A stretch of 64,000 nucleotides of DNA from Gemmatimonadaceae bacterium (GCA_036273715.1 DASUHB010000069.1:62001-126000), one strand, 5' to 3'; numbered from the stretch's first letter, positions 25,442 to 35,471 are shown. The notes: generated from the sequence alone by a model not told the origin. Numbers and translations: made by a program.

Positions 25442-27715
25442 ATGCGCGTCCATCGTTTCTCGCGTGGAAGCGTCGCGCTCGGCTGTGTGTTCGCGATGGC
25501 GGCGGCGCTCCCGCTTGCCATCGCCGCGCAGGAGACGACGCAGCCCAAGTCGTTCGAGGACTGGCTGCGCGCGGGACAGGTGCTGCGCGGCGAGCCCGGT
25601 CCCGAAGACGTGAACTGGATCGAGAACGGCACGCGCTACTCCTACATCGTGCGCGACCCGCAGACGGGCGAAGAGACGATCCGTGCGACGGATGCGCGCA
25701 CCGGACGCGACACGCTGCTCTTCAGTGCACAGCGCATGACGTTTCCGGGCAGCAGCGAGCCCTTCTCGTACGATTCGTTTCAATGGGCGAAGGACTCTCG
25801 CCACCTGGTGTTCCAGACGCACTTCAAGCCGATCTACCGGAATTCCGGAACGGCCGACTACTACGTCTACACGCTCGCCGACCATTCGTTGCAGCTCGCG
25901 GCGAGCGGCGCGCGGACGGCCGAGCTTTCGCCTAACGGACTGATGCTGGGGTACGAGCGCGGCGGCGACATGTACGTCGAAAACCTCGCGCAGAAGCGGC
26001 AGACACGCCTCACCTCGGACGCCACGGCGCACGTCTACAACGGCCACTTCGACTGGGTGTACGAGGAGGAGTTTGGCCTCGTCCAGGCGTGGAACTGGTC
26101 GCCCGACAGCCGTTACATCGCCTATTGGCAGGTTGACGAGAGCAAGGAACCCATCATCCAACTGAGCAACTACGCGGGTCGCCACCAGGTGTGGGACAGC
26201 ATTCGCATTCCCCAGCCGGGCGACACGAACCCCACGGTGAAAATCGGCGTCGTGAACGTGAGCTCCGGATCGAAAGTCTGGCTGGATCCCGGCCTCACCG
26301 GCGACTACTACGTGCCGCGGATCTATTGGACGAGCCGCGCCGACACGCTGGCGATGGTGACGCTGGACCGCCGCCAGCAGGTGATGACCCTCTTCTTCTT
26401 CGACGTGCGTACGGGCGGGAAGCGGATGGTGATGCGGGATTCATCGCGCACGTGGATCGATGTGTCGGATTTCTACGCGGCCGTGCAGGACTTCATGACG
26501 TTCCCCGAAGGTCTAACGCAGTTCTTCTGGCTGTCCGACCGCGACGGCTTCCAACACATCTATCGCTACGATTACTCGGGTAAGCTCATCGACCAGGTGA
26601 CGCACGGCAAATGGATGGTCACGCAGGTGCGCGGCATCGACCCCACGCAGCACGTCATCTACTACAGCAGCACGGAGGCATCGCCGCTCCAGCGACAGTT
26701 GTACGCGATCGACTTCGATGGTACACATGAGCGCCGGCTCACCACCGGCGACGGCGTGCAGGAAATCGACATGTCGCCTAACACAGAGTACTATCTCCGA
26801 ACGTACAGCTCGATCGCCGATCCGGGCGGCGTCGACGTGTGGACCACGGCCGGCAAGAAGCTGCGCACGCTCGTCGACAATCACGCGCTCCGCCAGTGGC
26901 TGTCGACGCACACGTATGCGCGGCCGCAGTTGTTCTCGGTCACCACATCGGATGGCGTCAAGCTCGATGCCTCCATGGTGACACCCCCGGCGTTCGATTC
27001 GACGCGAAAATACCCGGTGATCTTTGCGATCTATGGCGGACCCGGATCCCAGGGCGTGTTCGACTCGTTCGATGGCAGCCCGATCACACAGTGGCTGGCG
27101 CAACAGGGGTTCATCATCGTGAACGTGAACAACCGCGGCAACAACAACTACGGCAGCAGCTTCATGAAAGTGGTCTACGGCGACCTCGGAAAATGGGAAA
27201 GCCACGATTTCGCCGAGACCGCGAAGTATCTGGCCAAGAAGCCGTACGTCGACGCGCATCACATCGGCATCATGGGCACGAGCTATGGCGGATACTCCAC
27301 GGTCTTCACCATGGAAGCGTATCCGAATCTGTTCACGGCGGGTGTCGCCAATTCGCCGGTCACCGACTGGCGGCTGTACGACTCGATTTACACCGAGCGC
27401 TACATGGGTCTGTTAGGCGAGAACCTCGCCGGCTACGACTCGAGCTCGGCCGTGCTGCACGCCGGCGAGCTGGGCGGCCACCTGCTGGTGATTCACTCGA
27501 TGATGGATGACAACGTCCATCCGGCAAACACCATGCAGCTGCTCACCGCGATGACCGCGGCTGGCAAGGACGTGGCGCTCCGGATCTACCCGCCCGGACG
27601 GCACGGCGCCGCCTACGACTTCGAAAGCTTCTCCCTCATCGAGAAGGAAACGGCGCGCTGGCTGAACCACTGGCTCAAGACGGACAGCACGTCCTCGTCG
27701 GAAGCGTCCCAATAG
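25442..27715 (+). CDS. Dipeptidyl peptidase IV (peptidase family S9B), exported
   Basis: 757 residues from ATG 25442 (AGGA 6 nt upstream; ATG 25436 also in frame). Signal peptide (MAAALPLAIAAQ), then the DPP IV N-terminal beta-propeller (about 70-480) carrying the double-Glu motif in FDWVYEEEFGL, which binds the substrate amino terminus. The alpha/beta-hydrolase domain has Ser614 in GTSYGGYS, Asp690 in MMDDNVHP and His721 in PGRHGAAYD. It should remove X-Pro (and X-Ala) dipeptides from peptide N-termini in the periplasm, working downstream of the exported endopeptidases in this window. Convergent with the SYLF gene, 20 bp apart. Confidence 0.95.
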   Translation: MRVHRFSRGSVALGCVFAMAAALPLAIAAQETTQPKSFEDWLRAGQVLRGEPGPEDVNWIENGTRYSYIVRDPQTGEETIRATDARTGRDTLLFSAQRMTFPGSSEPFSYDSFQWAKDSRHLVFQTHFKPIYRNSGTADYYVYTLADHSLQLAASGARTAELSPNGLMLGYERGGDMYVENLAQKRQTRLTSDATAHVYNGHFDWVYEEEFGLVQAWNWSPDSRYIAYWQVDESKEPIIQLSNYAGRHQVWDSIRIPQPGDTNPTVKIGVVNVSSGSKVWLDPGLTGDYYVPRIYWTSRADTLAMVTLDRRQQVMTLFFFDVRTGGKRMVMRDSSRTWIDVSDFYAAVQDFMTFPEGLTQFFWLSDRDGFQHIYRYDYSGKLIDQVTHGKWMVTQVRGIDPTQHVIYYSSTEASPLQRQLYAIDFDGTHERRLTTGDGVQEIDMSPNTEYYLRTYSSIADPGGVDVWTTAGKKLRTLVDNHALRQWLSTHTYARPQLFSVTTSDGVKLDASMVTPPAFDSTRKYPVIFAIYGGPGSQGVFDSFDGSPITQWLAQQGFIIVNVNNRGNNNYGSSFMKVVYGDLGKWESHDFAETAKYLAKKPYVDAHHIGIMGTSYGGYSTVFTMEAYPNLFTAGVANSPVTDWRLYDSIYTERYMGLLGENLAGYDSSSAVLHAGELGGHLLVIHSMMDDNVHPANTMQLLTAMTAAGKDVALRIYPPGRHGAAYDFESFSLIEKETARWLNHWLKTDSTSSSEASQ

Positions 27716-27735
27716 CCCGCGCGCAGCCGGCGCCG

Positions 27736-28485
27736 TCAGTGGGTCGACGCCGCCGGGACGTTTTTGCGCAAGCTCGCGATGAACGGCTGCACGATCGACG
27801 GCGCCTGCCCCCCGTCGGTTGACAACTCCTTGGCGACACTCGTGTGCGTCCCGCCGTCTAACGCAGCACCCGCCGATGCGTACGCCTTCTTGTTCGCCGA
27901 GTAGTCGATCTCCCACTTCGTGCCGGCGATCTTGATGCCGGCAAAGAGTCCCTTGCTCTTGGAGTACGAGTAGATCTCCGCCTGGGCCTTGTAGTCCGTG
28001 GCCGCCGAGAGATCGCGTCCCATCGGCCCCGCAGCAACCGAAACTTCTCCACCCAGATCGAACGACGAGCCCGCGATCGTCTTGGGTGCGTTCTGATTCA
28101 TGAAGATCAGCACGACGTCCGCGGACTGCGCCCCGATCTGTAATCCGAAACTGCCCCCTTTGAGCCCAACGAATGTCGGCCAGCTCCAGTCGCCGCCCGC
28201 GCGGCAGCTCACCAGGCCGTAGCCGGCGCGTCCGCCAACGCCGAATCCCGCTTGCACGACACCAGGCACGACCGCGACACATACCGCCTCGCGCATGAGC
28301 GCTGTGGGCGGAGACCGATCGGGCACCGACACGAGCTCCGACAGCACCTGGGCGGCGCGCTTCGCGCGATCGGCAAGTTGGTCGTCCTGCGCGCGCAGAC
28401 CGGCGGCGAACGCAGTCACGCACGTGCACACGATCACAGCGCCCGCGCAAAATTGCCGGCGCCAACGCGCATCTCCGATCGTCAT
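27736..28485 (-). CDS. SYLF/Ysc84-type lipid-binding protein, exported
   Basis: 249 residues from ATG 28485, with AAGGAA upstream; upstream in-frame starts add an unconserved leader. A signal peptide (VIVCTCVTAFAAGLRAQ) is followed by RAAQVLSELV and the SYLF core: CVAVVPGVVQAGFGVGGRAGYGLVSCR, FVGLKGGSFGLQIGAQSADVVLIFM, then SFDLGGEVSVAAGPMGR and YSYSKSKGLFAGIKIAG. The domain binds acidic phospholipids in other organisms; the bacterial role is not established. Preceded on the same strand by the GT87-like gene with a 94-bp gap, so it may have its own promoter. Confidence 0.88.
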   Translation of the reverse strand: MTIGDARWRRQFCAGAVIVCTCVTAFAAGLRAQDDQLADRAKRAAQVLSELVSVPDRSPPTALMREAVCVAVVPGVVQAGFGVGGRAGYGLVSCRAGGDWSWPTFVGLKGGSFGLQIGAQSADVVLIFMNQNAPKTIAGSSFDLGGEVSVAAGPMGRDLSAATDYKAQAEIYSYSKSKGLFAGIKIAGTKWEIDYSANKKAYASAGAALDGGTHTSVAKELSTDGGQAPSIVQPFIASLRKNVPAASTH

Positions 28486-28579
28486 GGGTTGTTCCTTGTT
28501 ATCGGTTATGGCAAGTGTATCCAACGCGCACACGCCAAGCGACACAGCGCAAAGCAGATGCCATGAGCGGACGCAGCGG

Positions 28580-29800
28580 TCATGAAGACGCGATACTTTC
28601 GCTCACGGTTCGCGCGTTCCAGAGCGCCGACAGCGCAGGCAGCGATGGGCGCGACGGTCGCCACCCCCACAACTCGGCTTGCATGATGAGCCAGGCGAAC
28701 ACGCACGGCAGCGTCTTGAGCCTGTAGTGCATCACGACACCCACTCGTACCGCGTTCGGCACCGCACTCGATGCACCAATGGACACGATACCGACGGTCG
28801 CGACGATCACCGAAATCGTGAGCGCATCCGGCGACGAAACTGCGAACCAGATCGCGATCCCGACCATCGCGATCACGAACGACGGCGACTCCGATCGGTG
28901 GTTGAAGATCACGAGGAACACCAGCAGCGAACACAAGAACCGCAGGCGAAAATCGGGATCCGCCCAACGCCGGACTCGGGCGATGAGCGGCAGCACGAGC
29001 AGCACGGCACCCGCGGCTTCCACAATGAAGGGCGATACGCTCGACCCGAACCAGAGGTGGAGCTCTTCCGGCACGCCGCCGGTGTGCATCCCCCGCCCCG
29101 CGATCGTATCGGCAACGGCGTCGCGCGGCAGGAGCGACATCCACGAGGCGTACTGCGCCTTCACCTCGTGCGGCGACACGACGAGCAACGGCAGCGCCAG
29201 CACCGCCACCAGTACCACGGTAAAGACGATGGCGAACCGAATTCGCCGCGGCCGCGGCAGCGCCATGGCCACGCCGGCGAGCGGAAAAATCTTGACCGCC
29301 GTGCCGATCGCGAGCGCGAGTGCGGCGCCGACCTGGCGATCGCGTTCCAGCGCGAGAAACGCCAGAATGACTAACGCTGCCAGCAAGCTGTTCGACTGCG
29401 AGTGCTGCATCGAGCCGAACATCTCGAGGAACACCAGCGCCAGCACGGCGTCGCCGCGCCGGTCGGGGAGCAGCCTCACGATCGCCAGCGCCAACAGCAT
29501 CGTGTTGATCGCATCCCAGACCACGAGGCCGAGCGTGGCCGGCAGGACGGAGATCGGTGCGAACAGCGCCGCAAAGGCGGGACTGTACTTGAAGAGGTCG
29601 ATGTACTGATCCGGGTGCGGAGCGTACAGGTCACGTCCGGCGCGAAGGTTTCTGAATGCCGCGTCGAAAATGAGGAAATTGTTGTCGGAATGGTGCAGGC
29701 CCTTCGGAATCGCGACCACGAGCACGCTCAACGCGTACACACCGAGCAGCCACGGCCGGAAGTTCGTCCGCCGCGCCCATTCCCACGTCTCTCTGAGCAT
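28580..29800 (-). CDS. GT87/DUF2029-type polyprenyl-linked glycosyltransferase, multi-helix membrane protein
   Basis: 406 residues from ATG 29800 with GGGGAG upstream. About ten membrane helices. The first periplasmic loop has DLYAPHPDQYIDLFKYSPAFAALFAP, which matches the GT87 pattern (Y...F.Y.P). GSMQHSQSNSLLAALVILAF and GTAVKIFPLAGVAMAL are the typical Gln/Asn and Lys positions of the family. Members transfer mannose or other sugars from polyprenyl-phosphate donors outside the membrane. Acceptor unknown. Divergent from the GGDEF-EAL gene (65 bp). Confidence 0.82.
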   Translation of the reverse strand: MLRETWEWARRTNFRPWLLGVYALSVLVVAIPKGLHHSDNNFLIFDAAFRNLRAGRDLYAPHPDQYIDLFKYSPAFAALFAPISVLPATLGLVVWDAINTMLLALAIVRLLPDRRGDAVLALVFLEMFGSMQHSQSNSLLAALVILAFLALERDRQVGAALALAIGTAVKIFPLAGVAMALPRPRRIRFAIVFTVVLVAVLALPLLVVSPHEVKAQYASWMSLLPRDAVADTIAGRGMHTGGVPEELHLWFGSSVSPFIVEAAGAVLLVLPLIARVRRWADPDFRLRFLCSLLVFLVIFNHRSESPSFVIAMVGIAIWFAVSSPDALTISVIVATVGIVSIGASSAVPNAVRVGVVMHYRLKTLPCVFAWLIMQAELWGWRPSRPSLPALSALWNARTVSESIASS

Positions 29801-29865
29801 GGGCTATTCTCCCCTGCGGACGGGTCTCGGGCAAGGATGCTGGCGTAGGAAACTCGTGACGCAGC

Positions 29866-32277
29866 ATGCCGACCGGACGTCCTCCTTTCGCCACCGCCGC
29901 TCTCCATCCGCATACGGTGCGCGAGGATACCGTGTCGGCACCAGCCCGAACCGAGACGACTTTCGAGGGACCGACCGCCGCCGCGCTGCTCGCGGCGGAG
30001 CGCGCCAACGCCGAACGCCACCTGAACGGCGTGCGGGCGGTGGTGCTGATCCTGTTAGGCGTGAGCGCCGTGGTGTACGCGCCGAAACTGACGCGCGGCT
30101 TGACGCTGATCAACGCGTCGGTGCTGGTGCCCATGCTGCTGTGGACGCTCTGGCAGCAGGTCAGGTTCCACCGCCGGCGCCTCGAGCGGCCGTGGCTCGC
30201 CGCGGCCAACGCCATTGCCGATGCGACCGCGGTGACGTGCCTGCTCGTCGAATACGGCCTGGCGGTGACCCCGAGCCTCGTCGTGAAGTCGCCGATCTGG
30301 CTCACGTATTTCGTGATCCTCGCCGCCCGTCCATTCACCAGCTCGGCGCGCCGCGCCGTGCTCGTGTCGGCGCTCGTCGTTGCCGAATACGCCGGCGTGC
30401 TGACCTACTTCCTGTTCGTGGGGCACCTGCACTTCGAGCGCGACCCGATCCTGGCGATGACCACGAGCGGCGTGTCGCTGTTGGACGAAGGTGCCAAAGT
30501 TCTCCTGTTAGGCCTGGCCGCGTGGGTGGCCACGTACGCCACGGCGTGGAACGAGCGCACGCTGCGCCGCGCGCAGAACGCCCTGCGGGCCAGCGAAGCC
30601 GAGCTCCACGCGCTGGTCGGTGCGATGTCGGACGTCATCGTCGCGCTCGACGGGACCGGCCGCTACGTCAAGATTGCGGCGAGCGCGGCCGACGCCCGTC
30701 ACCGCGCTCCCGTGGAATGGTTAGGCCGAACGGTGCGCGAAGTGCTGCCGCCATCGGCCGCCGAGATGGTGCACACCGGCGTGACCCGCGCGCTCGAGTC
30801 GGGGAAGCCGGTCGACGTCGAATACAGCCTCGAGATCGATGGCGCGGCGTCATGGTTCGCCGGCACGGTGTCGCCGATGGACGAGAACGCGGTGGTCTGG
30901 GTGTCGCGCGACATCACGTCGCGCAAGCAACTGGAGTCGCAGCTCGCGTACCAGGCGCTGCACGATCCCCTCACCGGGCTCGCCAACCGTGCCCTGTTCC
31001 ACGACCGCGTCGAGCACGCGCTGGCCAGCATCGAGCGGGTCGGCGGACGGCTCGCCGTGTTGTTCCTGGATCTCGACGACTTCAAGACGGTGAACGACAG
31101 TCTGGGCCACACCGAGGGCGACCGGCTCCTGGCCGCCGTGGCGGCGCGGCTCCTCAACGCCACCCGCGGGTGCGACACGGTCGCTCGGTTAGGCGGCGAC
31201 GAATTCGCGGTGCTCCTCGAGAGCGTCGCCACGGACTCCGACGTCATCACCGTCGCCGAGCGCATCGCGACGAGCCTCCGCGCGCCGATCACGCTGGACG
31301 ACAAAGCCGTGATGGTGAGCGCCAGCATGGGCATCGCGCGGGCCAACGACGCCGAAGGCGTCGACGAGCTGCTGCGCAATGCCGACGTCGCCATGTACAC
31401 GGCCAAGAGCGCCGGCAAGGGCCGCTACGCGATCTTCGCGCCCGAGATGCACAAATCGCTGGTCGATCGAATGGCGCTCGAGGCAGACCTGCGCGAGGGC
31501 ATCACGCGCGACGAGCTCCGCCTCATGTTCCAGCCGATCGTGGACCTCGGCACCGGACGCCTCGCCGCGGCCGAGGCGCTCGTCCGATGGCAGCACCCGT
31601 CGCGCGGCCTGCTGGCGCCGAACCTCTTCATCCCGGTGGCCGAGGAAACCGGCCTCATCGTTCCGTTAGGCCGGTGGGTGATCGGCGAAGCGTGCCGCCA
31701 TGCCGCGACGTGGCAGGCGCCCTCGCCGCTCGACGAGCCGCCGACGGTGACCGTGAACCTGTCCGGCCGCCAGTTCCAGCACGCGGAGCTCGTGCGCGAC
31801 GTGGCGTCCGCGCTCGCCGAGTCCGGCCTCGAGCCGAACCGGCTGGTGCTCGAGATCACGGAGACGGTGATCATGCGCGACGTCGACGCGACGCTCGCGC
31901 GCCTGCTCGAGCTCAAGGCGCTGGGTGTCCGCCTGGCGATCGACGATTTCGGCACGGGCTACTCGTCCCTCGGCAGCCTGCGCCGGTTCCCGATCGACGT
32001 GCTCAAGATCGACAAGGCATTCGTCGACGGCATTACGTTAGGCGGCAACGACGCGGCGCTCGCGCGCACGATCATCGCGTTGGGCGACATGCTGTCCCTG
32101 CGCACGGTGGCCGAGGGGATCGAGGACTCGCACCAGTTCCGCGCGCTGCGCGAGCTGGGCTGCGAGCTCGGACAGGGCTATCTCTTCGCCAAACCGCAGA
32201 TGCCCGACGCGTTCACCGCCCTGCTTGCCGCATCGCGCGCCGGCGTGCCGGCCGCGCAGCCCGCCCTGAGCCGCTGA
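29866..32277 (+). CDS. Membrane-bound PAS-GGDEF-EAL cyclic-di-GMP enzyme
   Basis: 803 residues from ATG 29866; GTG 29932 with GAGG upstream is an alternative start. Six membrane helices (about 45-220), a PAS-like domain (about 240-350; ELHALVGAMSDVIVALDG), GGDEF (motif at residues 443-447, with an RxxD inhibitory site RGCD five residues before it) and EAL (EAL at 570-572). The EAL domain keeps NLSGRQF, LEITETVIM, IDDFGTGYSSL and LKIDKAFV, so both synthesis and hydrolysis of c-di-GMP look possible. It probably couples an envelope or redox signal to surface behaviour. Monocistronic, between divergent and convergent neighbours. Confidence 0.93.
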   Translation: MPTGRPPFATAALHPHTVREDTVSAPARTETTFEGPTAAALLAAERANAERHLNGVRAVVLILLGVSAVVYAPKLTRGLTLINASVLVPMLLWTLWQQVRFHRRRLERPWLAAANAIADATAVTCLLVEYGLAVTPSLVVKSPIWLTYFVILAARPFTSSARRAVLVSALVVAEYAGVLTYFLFVGHLHFERDPILAMTTSGVSLLDEGAKVLLLGLAAWVATYATAWNERTLRRAQNALRASEAELHALVGAMSDVIVALDGTGRYVKIAASAADARHRAPVEWLGRTVREVLPPSAAEMVHTGVTRALESGKPVDVEYSLEIDGAASWFAGTVSPMDENAVVWVSRDITSRKQLESQLAYQALHDPLTGLANRALFHDRVEHALASIERVGGRLAVLFLDLDDFKTVNDSLGHTEGDRLLAAVAARLLNATRGCDTVARLGGDEFAVLLESVATDSDVITVAERIATSLRAPITLDDKAVMVSASMGIARANDAEGVDELLRNADVAMYTAKSAGKGRYAIFAPEMHKSLVDRMALEADLREGITRDELRLMFQPIVDLGTGRLAAAEALVRWQHPSRGLLAPNLFIPVAEETGLIVPLGRWVIGEACRHAATWQAPSPLDEPPTVTVNLSGRQFQHAELVRDVASALAESGLEPNRLVLEITETVIMRDVDATLARLLELKALGVRLAIDDFGTGYSSLGSLRRFPIDVLKIDKAFVDGITLGGNDAALARTIIALGDMLSLRTVAEGIEDSHQFRALRELGCELGQGYLFAKPQMPDAFTALLAASRAGVPAAQPALSR

Positions 32278-32346
32278 GGCGCCGCGCGCGGCGCAACCGA
32301 GGCGTCCGGCGCAGGCGCTCCGCGTGGAATAAACCGCGATGTTCCG

Positions 32347-34668
32347 TTAGAACGTCCACTGCACGCCGAGCGTCGGAATGCGCGGCAGTTGCAGCTTCGA
32401 CCGCTGATTCACGACTACCTCGGCGGCGTTCCAGTCGGCGACCGTGTAGCCGAGTCCGCGCGGATTGTTGCGGCCGTAGACGTTGAACACATCGAGGTAC
32501 ACCGACAGCTTGCCGGGCCCCAGGCGGCGATCGTTAGACACTCGCAAGTCCAGCCGGTGGTACGGTCCGATGCGCGTCGAGTTGAACAGACCGTACTCCG
32601 CCCGCACGTGGTGTGTGCCGTCGACCAGCGTGTCCAGGCCGAACGTGATCGGCGTCGCCGGCCAGCCGGAATGGAACTCCCACGCCGCGGTCACCCGCCA
32701 CCCCGGGTGCGGCGAGGCGCTCGCGTCGACGTGGATCGAGTGGCGCTGGTCGTACGGAGACGGCACCCACAGGCCGTCCACCTTGTCGCGCGACGACGCG
32801 AGCGCATAACTCGCGAGCCACTGCACCGGACCGCGCGTCGAGGACGCGGAAATCTCGAGCCCCCTCGCGTACCCGCTCACCGGATCGATGAGCACGCGAT
32901 CGTTCCCCGCCTCGGGGAACACGTCGAACGAGCTCTCGAGATTCACGTACTCCGGATCCAGGCGCAGGAGCTGGCGGTCGTACGCGTCCACCTTGAGCGT
33001 CACGCCGCTGAAGCGATGATCGACGCCGAATTCGCGCTGTTCGTCGCGCTCGGCGCGGGAGAACCGGGTGACCCCGTCTTGCACCTGCAGCTCGTAGAGG
33101 GCCTGCGGCTGCGCATAGAGGCCCCATGCCGCGTGCAGCGTGGTTCGGCTGCCGAGCGCGTACGAGGCGGCGACCCGGGGGCTGCTCATGTGCTCGCCGG
33201 TGTAGCTCTGGCGGTCATAGCGCACGCCCGCCTCCACGCCTAACGACGGCGTGAGCTGCGCGAATTGCGTGGCGTACGCGCCCATCGTGGTGCCCTGCGC
33301 CGAAAAGCGGGTGCCGAGGTCGTTGGAGTCCGTCACCCACGCACCCGCCTCGACGACCGGCAGCGCCTGCTGTCGTGCGTATGTGTACTGCGCCTCGAGC
33401 GAACGGTACTGGGCGCCGACTTCGGTTCTCAAGCGCGGCGATTCATCGACCGTCACCGACTGCTGGACGGACTGCGCCTGGAAGCCGCGCCGGTCACCCA
33501 CCTCGAGTGCCAGCCCCGTGTTCGACGTCTCGCCGCCCGTGCGGTCCCACGTCAGCTCGGCGTCGGACACCATGGTGCGCGTGGTGAGCCACGTCGTCGG
33601 CATCGACGTCCACGTCGCCCAGACGTACTGGCTGCCGTACTCGCTGGCGAGCGAGGGCTCGTCCGACGCGTAGAAGAACAACCCGTCGTTGGAGCGCAGG
33701 GCGCTGATCGCCAACTGGTTCGTTGCGTTAGGCCTGATGCGGATGCGCGCATAGCTGTCGTCGTAGCGGGGCGCGAGGGTACCCCCATCGCCTGCCAGGT
33801 CGAGGGCCGCCGCGAGCAGGCCTTTGCGGGCCGACACCATGATGTCGGCGTGGGAGCCGTCGACTGGCGCTGCCATCTCCGCGCTTACACCGCTCACGCT
33901 TGCGTTGAGCGAGCCGTGCGCGCCGGTGACTGCATCGTCGCGCGATTGCAGCGCGAACACACCCGTCAGGTGATCGCCGTAGCGGGCGCCGAACCCACCC
34001 GTACTGATGGTCGCGTTGCCAAGGATCCCCGGATCGATGATCGAGATCGCGCCGTCGAGATCTTTGAGGTGGAACGGCTCGTAGAGCTCCATTCCGTCCA
34101 GCGACAGCAGCACTTCGCGGTTGGCGCCGCCGCGCACACGAAATCCCGCCGAGAGATCGCTCGCCGAAACGCCAGGCACGCGTGTCACCGCGCGAAATGC
34201 GTCGTCGGCGATCTGCGGGGTGCGCGCGATGTCGTCACGAGTGAGCTCGACCGATGGGACCGCACCCGTGGCTGCGATGTTCGTCGCAACGGAAGGCACG
34301 GCGACCGTGTCGAGCTTCGTCGTGAGATGGACGAGCTCCGCTATGACCGGCGTCGTGGACGCCGGTGGTACGGTCACGCTCGTGAGTGTATCGGGTTGAA
34401 AGCCGATGCGGCGTACGATGACGACGTGCTCACCAGCGGCGACTGGCGCCACGATGAAACGTCCATCGCGTCCCGAGCGGGCCGTCTGCGTGACGCCCGA
34501 CACGGTGACTATCGCATCTGGAACCGGTGCGGCCGAAGCGGCCGCGCGAACGACCCCGCTTATGCTACCCTGAGACCAACCTGGAGCAGAAACCGCTGCA
34601 CATAACAGCACTGATAACGGCACCGCAGTTCGTTGCGGTAACCAGCTTGCGTGGCGACGTCGCCACAT
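32347..34668 (-). CDS. TonB-dependent outer-membrane receptor
   Basis: 773 residues from ATG 34668 (GGGGAGG 6-8 nt upstream). Signal peptide to about 40, a carboxypeptidase-regulatory-like domain (GSISGVVRAAASAAPVPDAIVTVSG..RSGRDGRFIV), a plug domain (about 130-235; DDAFRAVTRVPGVSASDLSAGFRVRGG, LLSLDGMELYEPFHL) and a long barrel ending ...GVQWTF, with the terminal Phe expected for BAM-assembled proteins. The plug is of the kind seen in Bacteroidota/Gemmatimonadota receptors for unknown ligands; no SusD partner is nearby. Stop TAA overlaps a CTAACG word. Confidence 0.92.
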   Translation of the reverse strand: MWRRRHASWLPQRTAVPLSVLLCAAVSAPGWSQGSISGVVRAAASAAPVPDAIVTVSGVTQTARSGRDGRFIVAPVAAGEHVVIVRRIGFQPDTLTSVTVPPASTTPVIAELVHLTTKLDTVAVPSVATNIAATGAVPSVELTRDDIARTPQIADDAFRAVTRVPGVSASDLSAGFRVRGGANREVLLSLDGMELYEPFHLKDLDGAISIIDPGILGNATISTGGFGARYGDHLTGVFALQSRDDAVTGAHGSLNASVSGVSAEMAAPVDGSHADIMVSARKGLLAAALDLAGDGGTLAPRYDDSYARIRIRPNATNQLAISALRSNDGLFFYASDEPSLASEYGSQYVWATWTSMPTTWLTTRTMVSDAELTWDRTGGETSNTGLALEVGDRRGFQAQSVQQSVTVDESPRLRTEVGAQYRSLEAQYTYARQQALPVVEAGAWVTDSNDLGTRFSAQGTTMGAYATQFAQLTPSLGVEAGVRYDRQSYTGEHMSSPRVAASYALGSRTTLHAAWGLYAQPQALYELQVQDGVTRFSRAERDEQREFGVDHRFSGVTLKVDAYDRQLLRLDPEYVNLESSFDVFPEAGNDRVLIDPVSGYARGLEISASSTRGPVQWLASYALASSRDKVDGLWVPSPYDQRHSIHVDASASPHPGWRVTAAWEFHSGWPATPITFGLDTLVDGTHHVRAEYGLFNSTRIGPYHRLDLRVSNDRRLGPGKLSVYLDVFNVYGRNNPRGLGYTVADWNAAEVVVNQRSKLQLPRIPTLGVQWTF

Positions 34669-35015
34669 GAGGCGCCTCCCCTGCCTGTACTTCTCGCGCC
34701 TCAAATGTAAGCGCGTCGTGCGTTATGCACACCTCCCCTTCGAAATTCGGAGACGCATTTCGCCGCAGCGGCGTCACTCCGCGCGCCGGCGCGAGGATGG
34801 GATCGACCCTGGGGAGCCCGGCGCCCACAATAGCGAGCCCAAGCATCACCGCGGCAAGTCGAGCGCGATTGCGGCGAGCGCGTGCGCAGGTATCGCCGCA
34901 TCCGGCAGGATCGGGTGTCAGACCTTCGTCAGAAGACGCCGATGAGGACAGCCCGTTCGCCACCCACCGCGTTGTGTAGGAAAGTCAGTGTCAGTTCCAG
35001 CCCCAGGGAGGCCAA
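34669..35015. other. Intergenic region between divergent receptor and NTF2-like genes
   Basis: This 347-bp gap must contain promoters for the TonB-dependent receptor (minus) and the NTF2-like gene (plus). A minus-strand frame (34565-34963, 132 codons) crosses the region and overlaps the receptor start, but it has no good ribosome-binding site and its composition does not look convincing. No hairpin or repeat of note. Confidence 0.45.
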
Positions 35016-35471
35016 ATGCCTAACGGAATGTGCGCGCTCGTCGCCGCCGCCGTGCTCATCGGCACGAGCCTGCGTGCGGATCCATCGTATGCGCAGGCAA
35101 CCGGCGCGCGAGCGGACAGCGACTCGGTGATCGCTCTCGAGCACGCATGGTTGGATCACGAGGATTCCACGACCTTGCAACGGATCCTGGCGCCCGATTT
35201 CGTGCACGCCTTGCCCAGCGGAGAGATCATCGACAAAGCCGAGCACGTCGATTACGTGGCCAAGCATCCGCGTCCCGCGTCGGTGCATTCGCGGTTCGAG
35301 CGGCTCGACGTCAGGGTCTATGGGTGGGCCGCGATTGCGACGGGCATTGTCGATGCGACGCGCGATGGACAGCCGGGGGTGCGGCGCACGGTGTTCACCG
35401 ATGTGTTCGTGAAGCGCGACGGCCGCTGGCGGGCTGTGAGGGCGCAGGAGACCAACGTCGTCAAGCACTGA
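35016..35471 (+). CDS. Exported NTF2-like protein (SnoaL/DUF4440 type)
   Basis: 151 residues from ATG 35016, with GGGAGG 6 nt upstream. Signal peptide to about residue 27 (PSYAQA). The rest is one cone-shaped NTF2-like domain: VIALEHAWLDHEDSTTLQRILAPDFVHALPSGEIIDKAEHVDYV, VRVYGWAAIATGIVDAT, TVFTDVFVKRDGRWRAVRAQETNV. These domains bind small molecules or act as isomerases; no catalytic assignment is possible. A GCCTAAC word begins immediately after the start codon (residues Pro2-Asn3). Confidence 0.85.
   Translation: MPNGMCALVAAAVLIGTSLRADPSYAQATGARADSDSVIALEHAWLDHEDSTTLQRILAPDFVHALPSGEIIDKAEHVDYVAKHPRPASVHSRFERLDVRVYGWAAIATGIVDATRDGQPGVRRTVFTDVFVKRDGRWRAVRAQETNVVKH

Noticed and set aside
24656-26185. 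509-codon minus-strand frame across the small secreted protein, the inverted-repeat element and DPP IV
   Set aside because: It runs antisense through two well-supported genes and reads through the palindrome; no domain is visible.
29670-32486. 938-codon open frame on the plus strand over the GGDEF-EAL gene
   Set aside because: It is an alternative frame of the GGDEF-EAL gene with arginine-rich, low-complexity sequence and no domain.
34565-34963. 132-codon minus-strand frame with a hydrophobic stretch upstream of the TonB-dependent receptor
   Set aside because: It overlaps the receptor start, lacks a good ribosome-binding site, and its sequence shows no similarity I recognise. A small gene here cannot be fully excluded.
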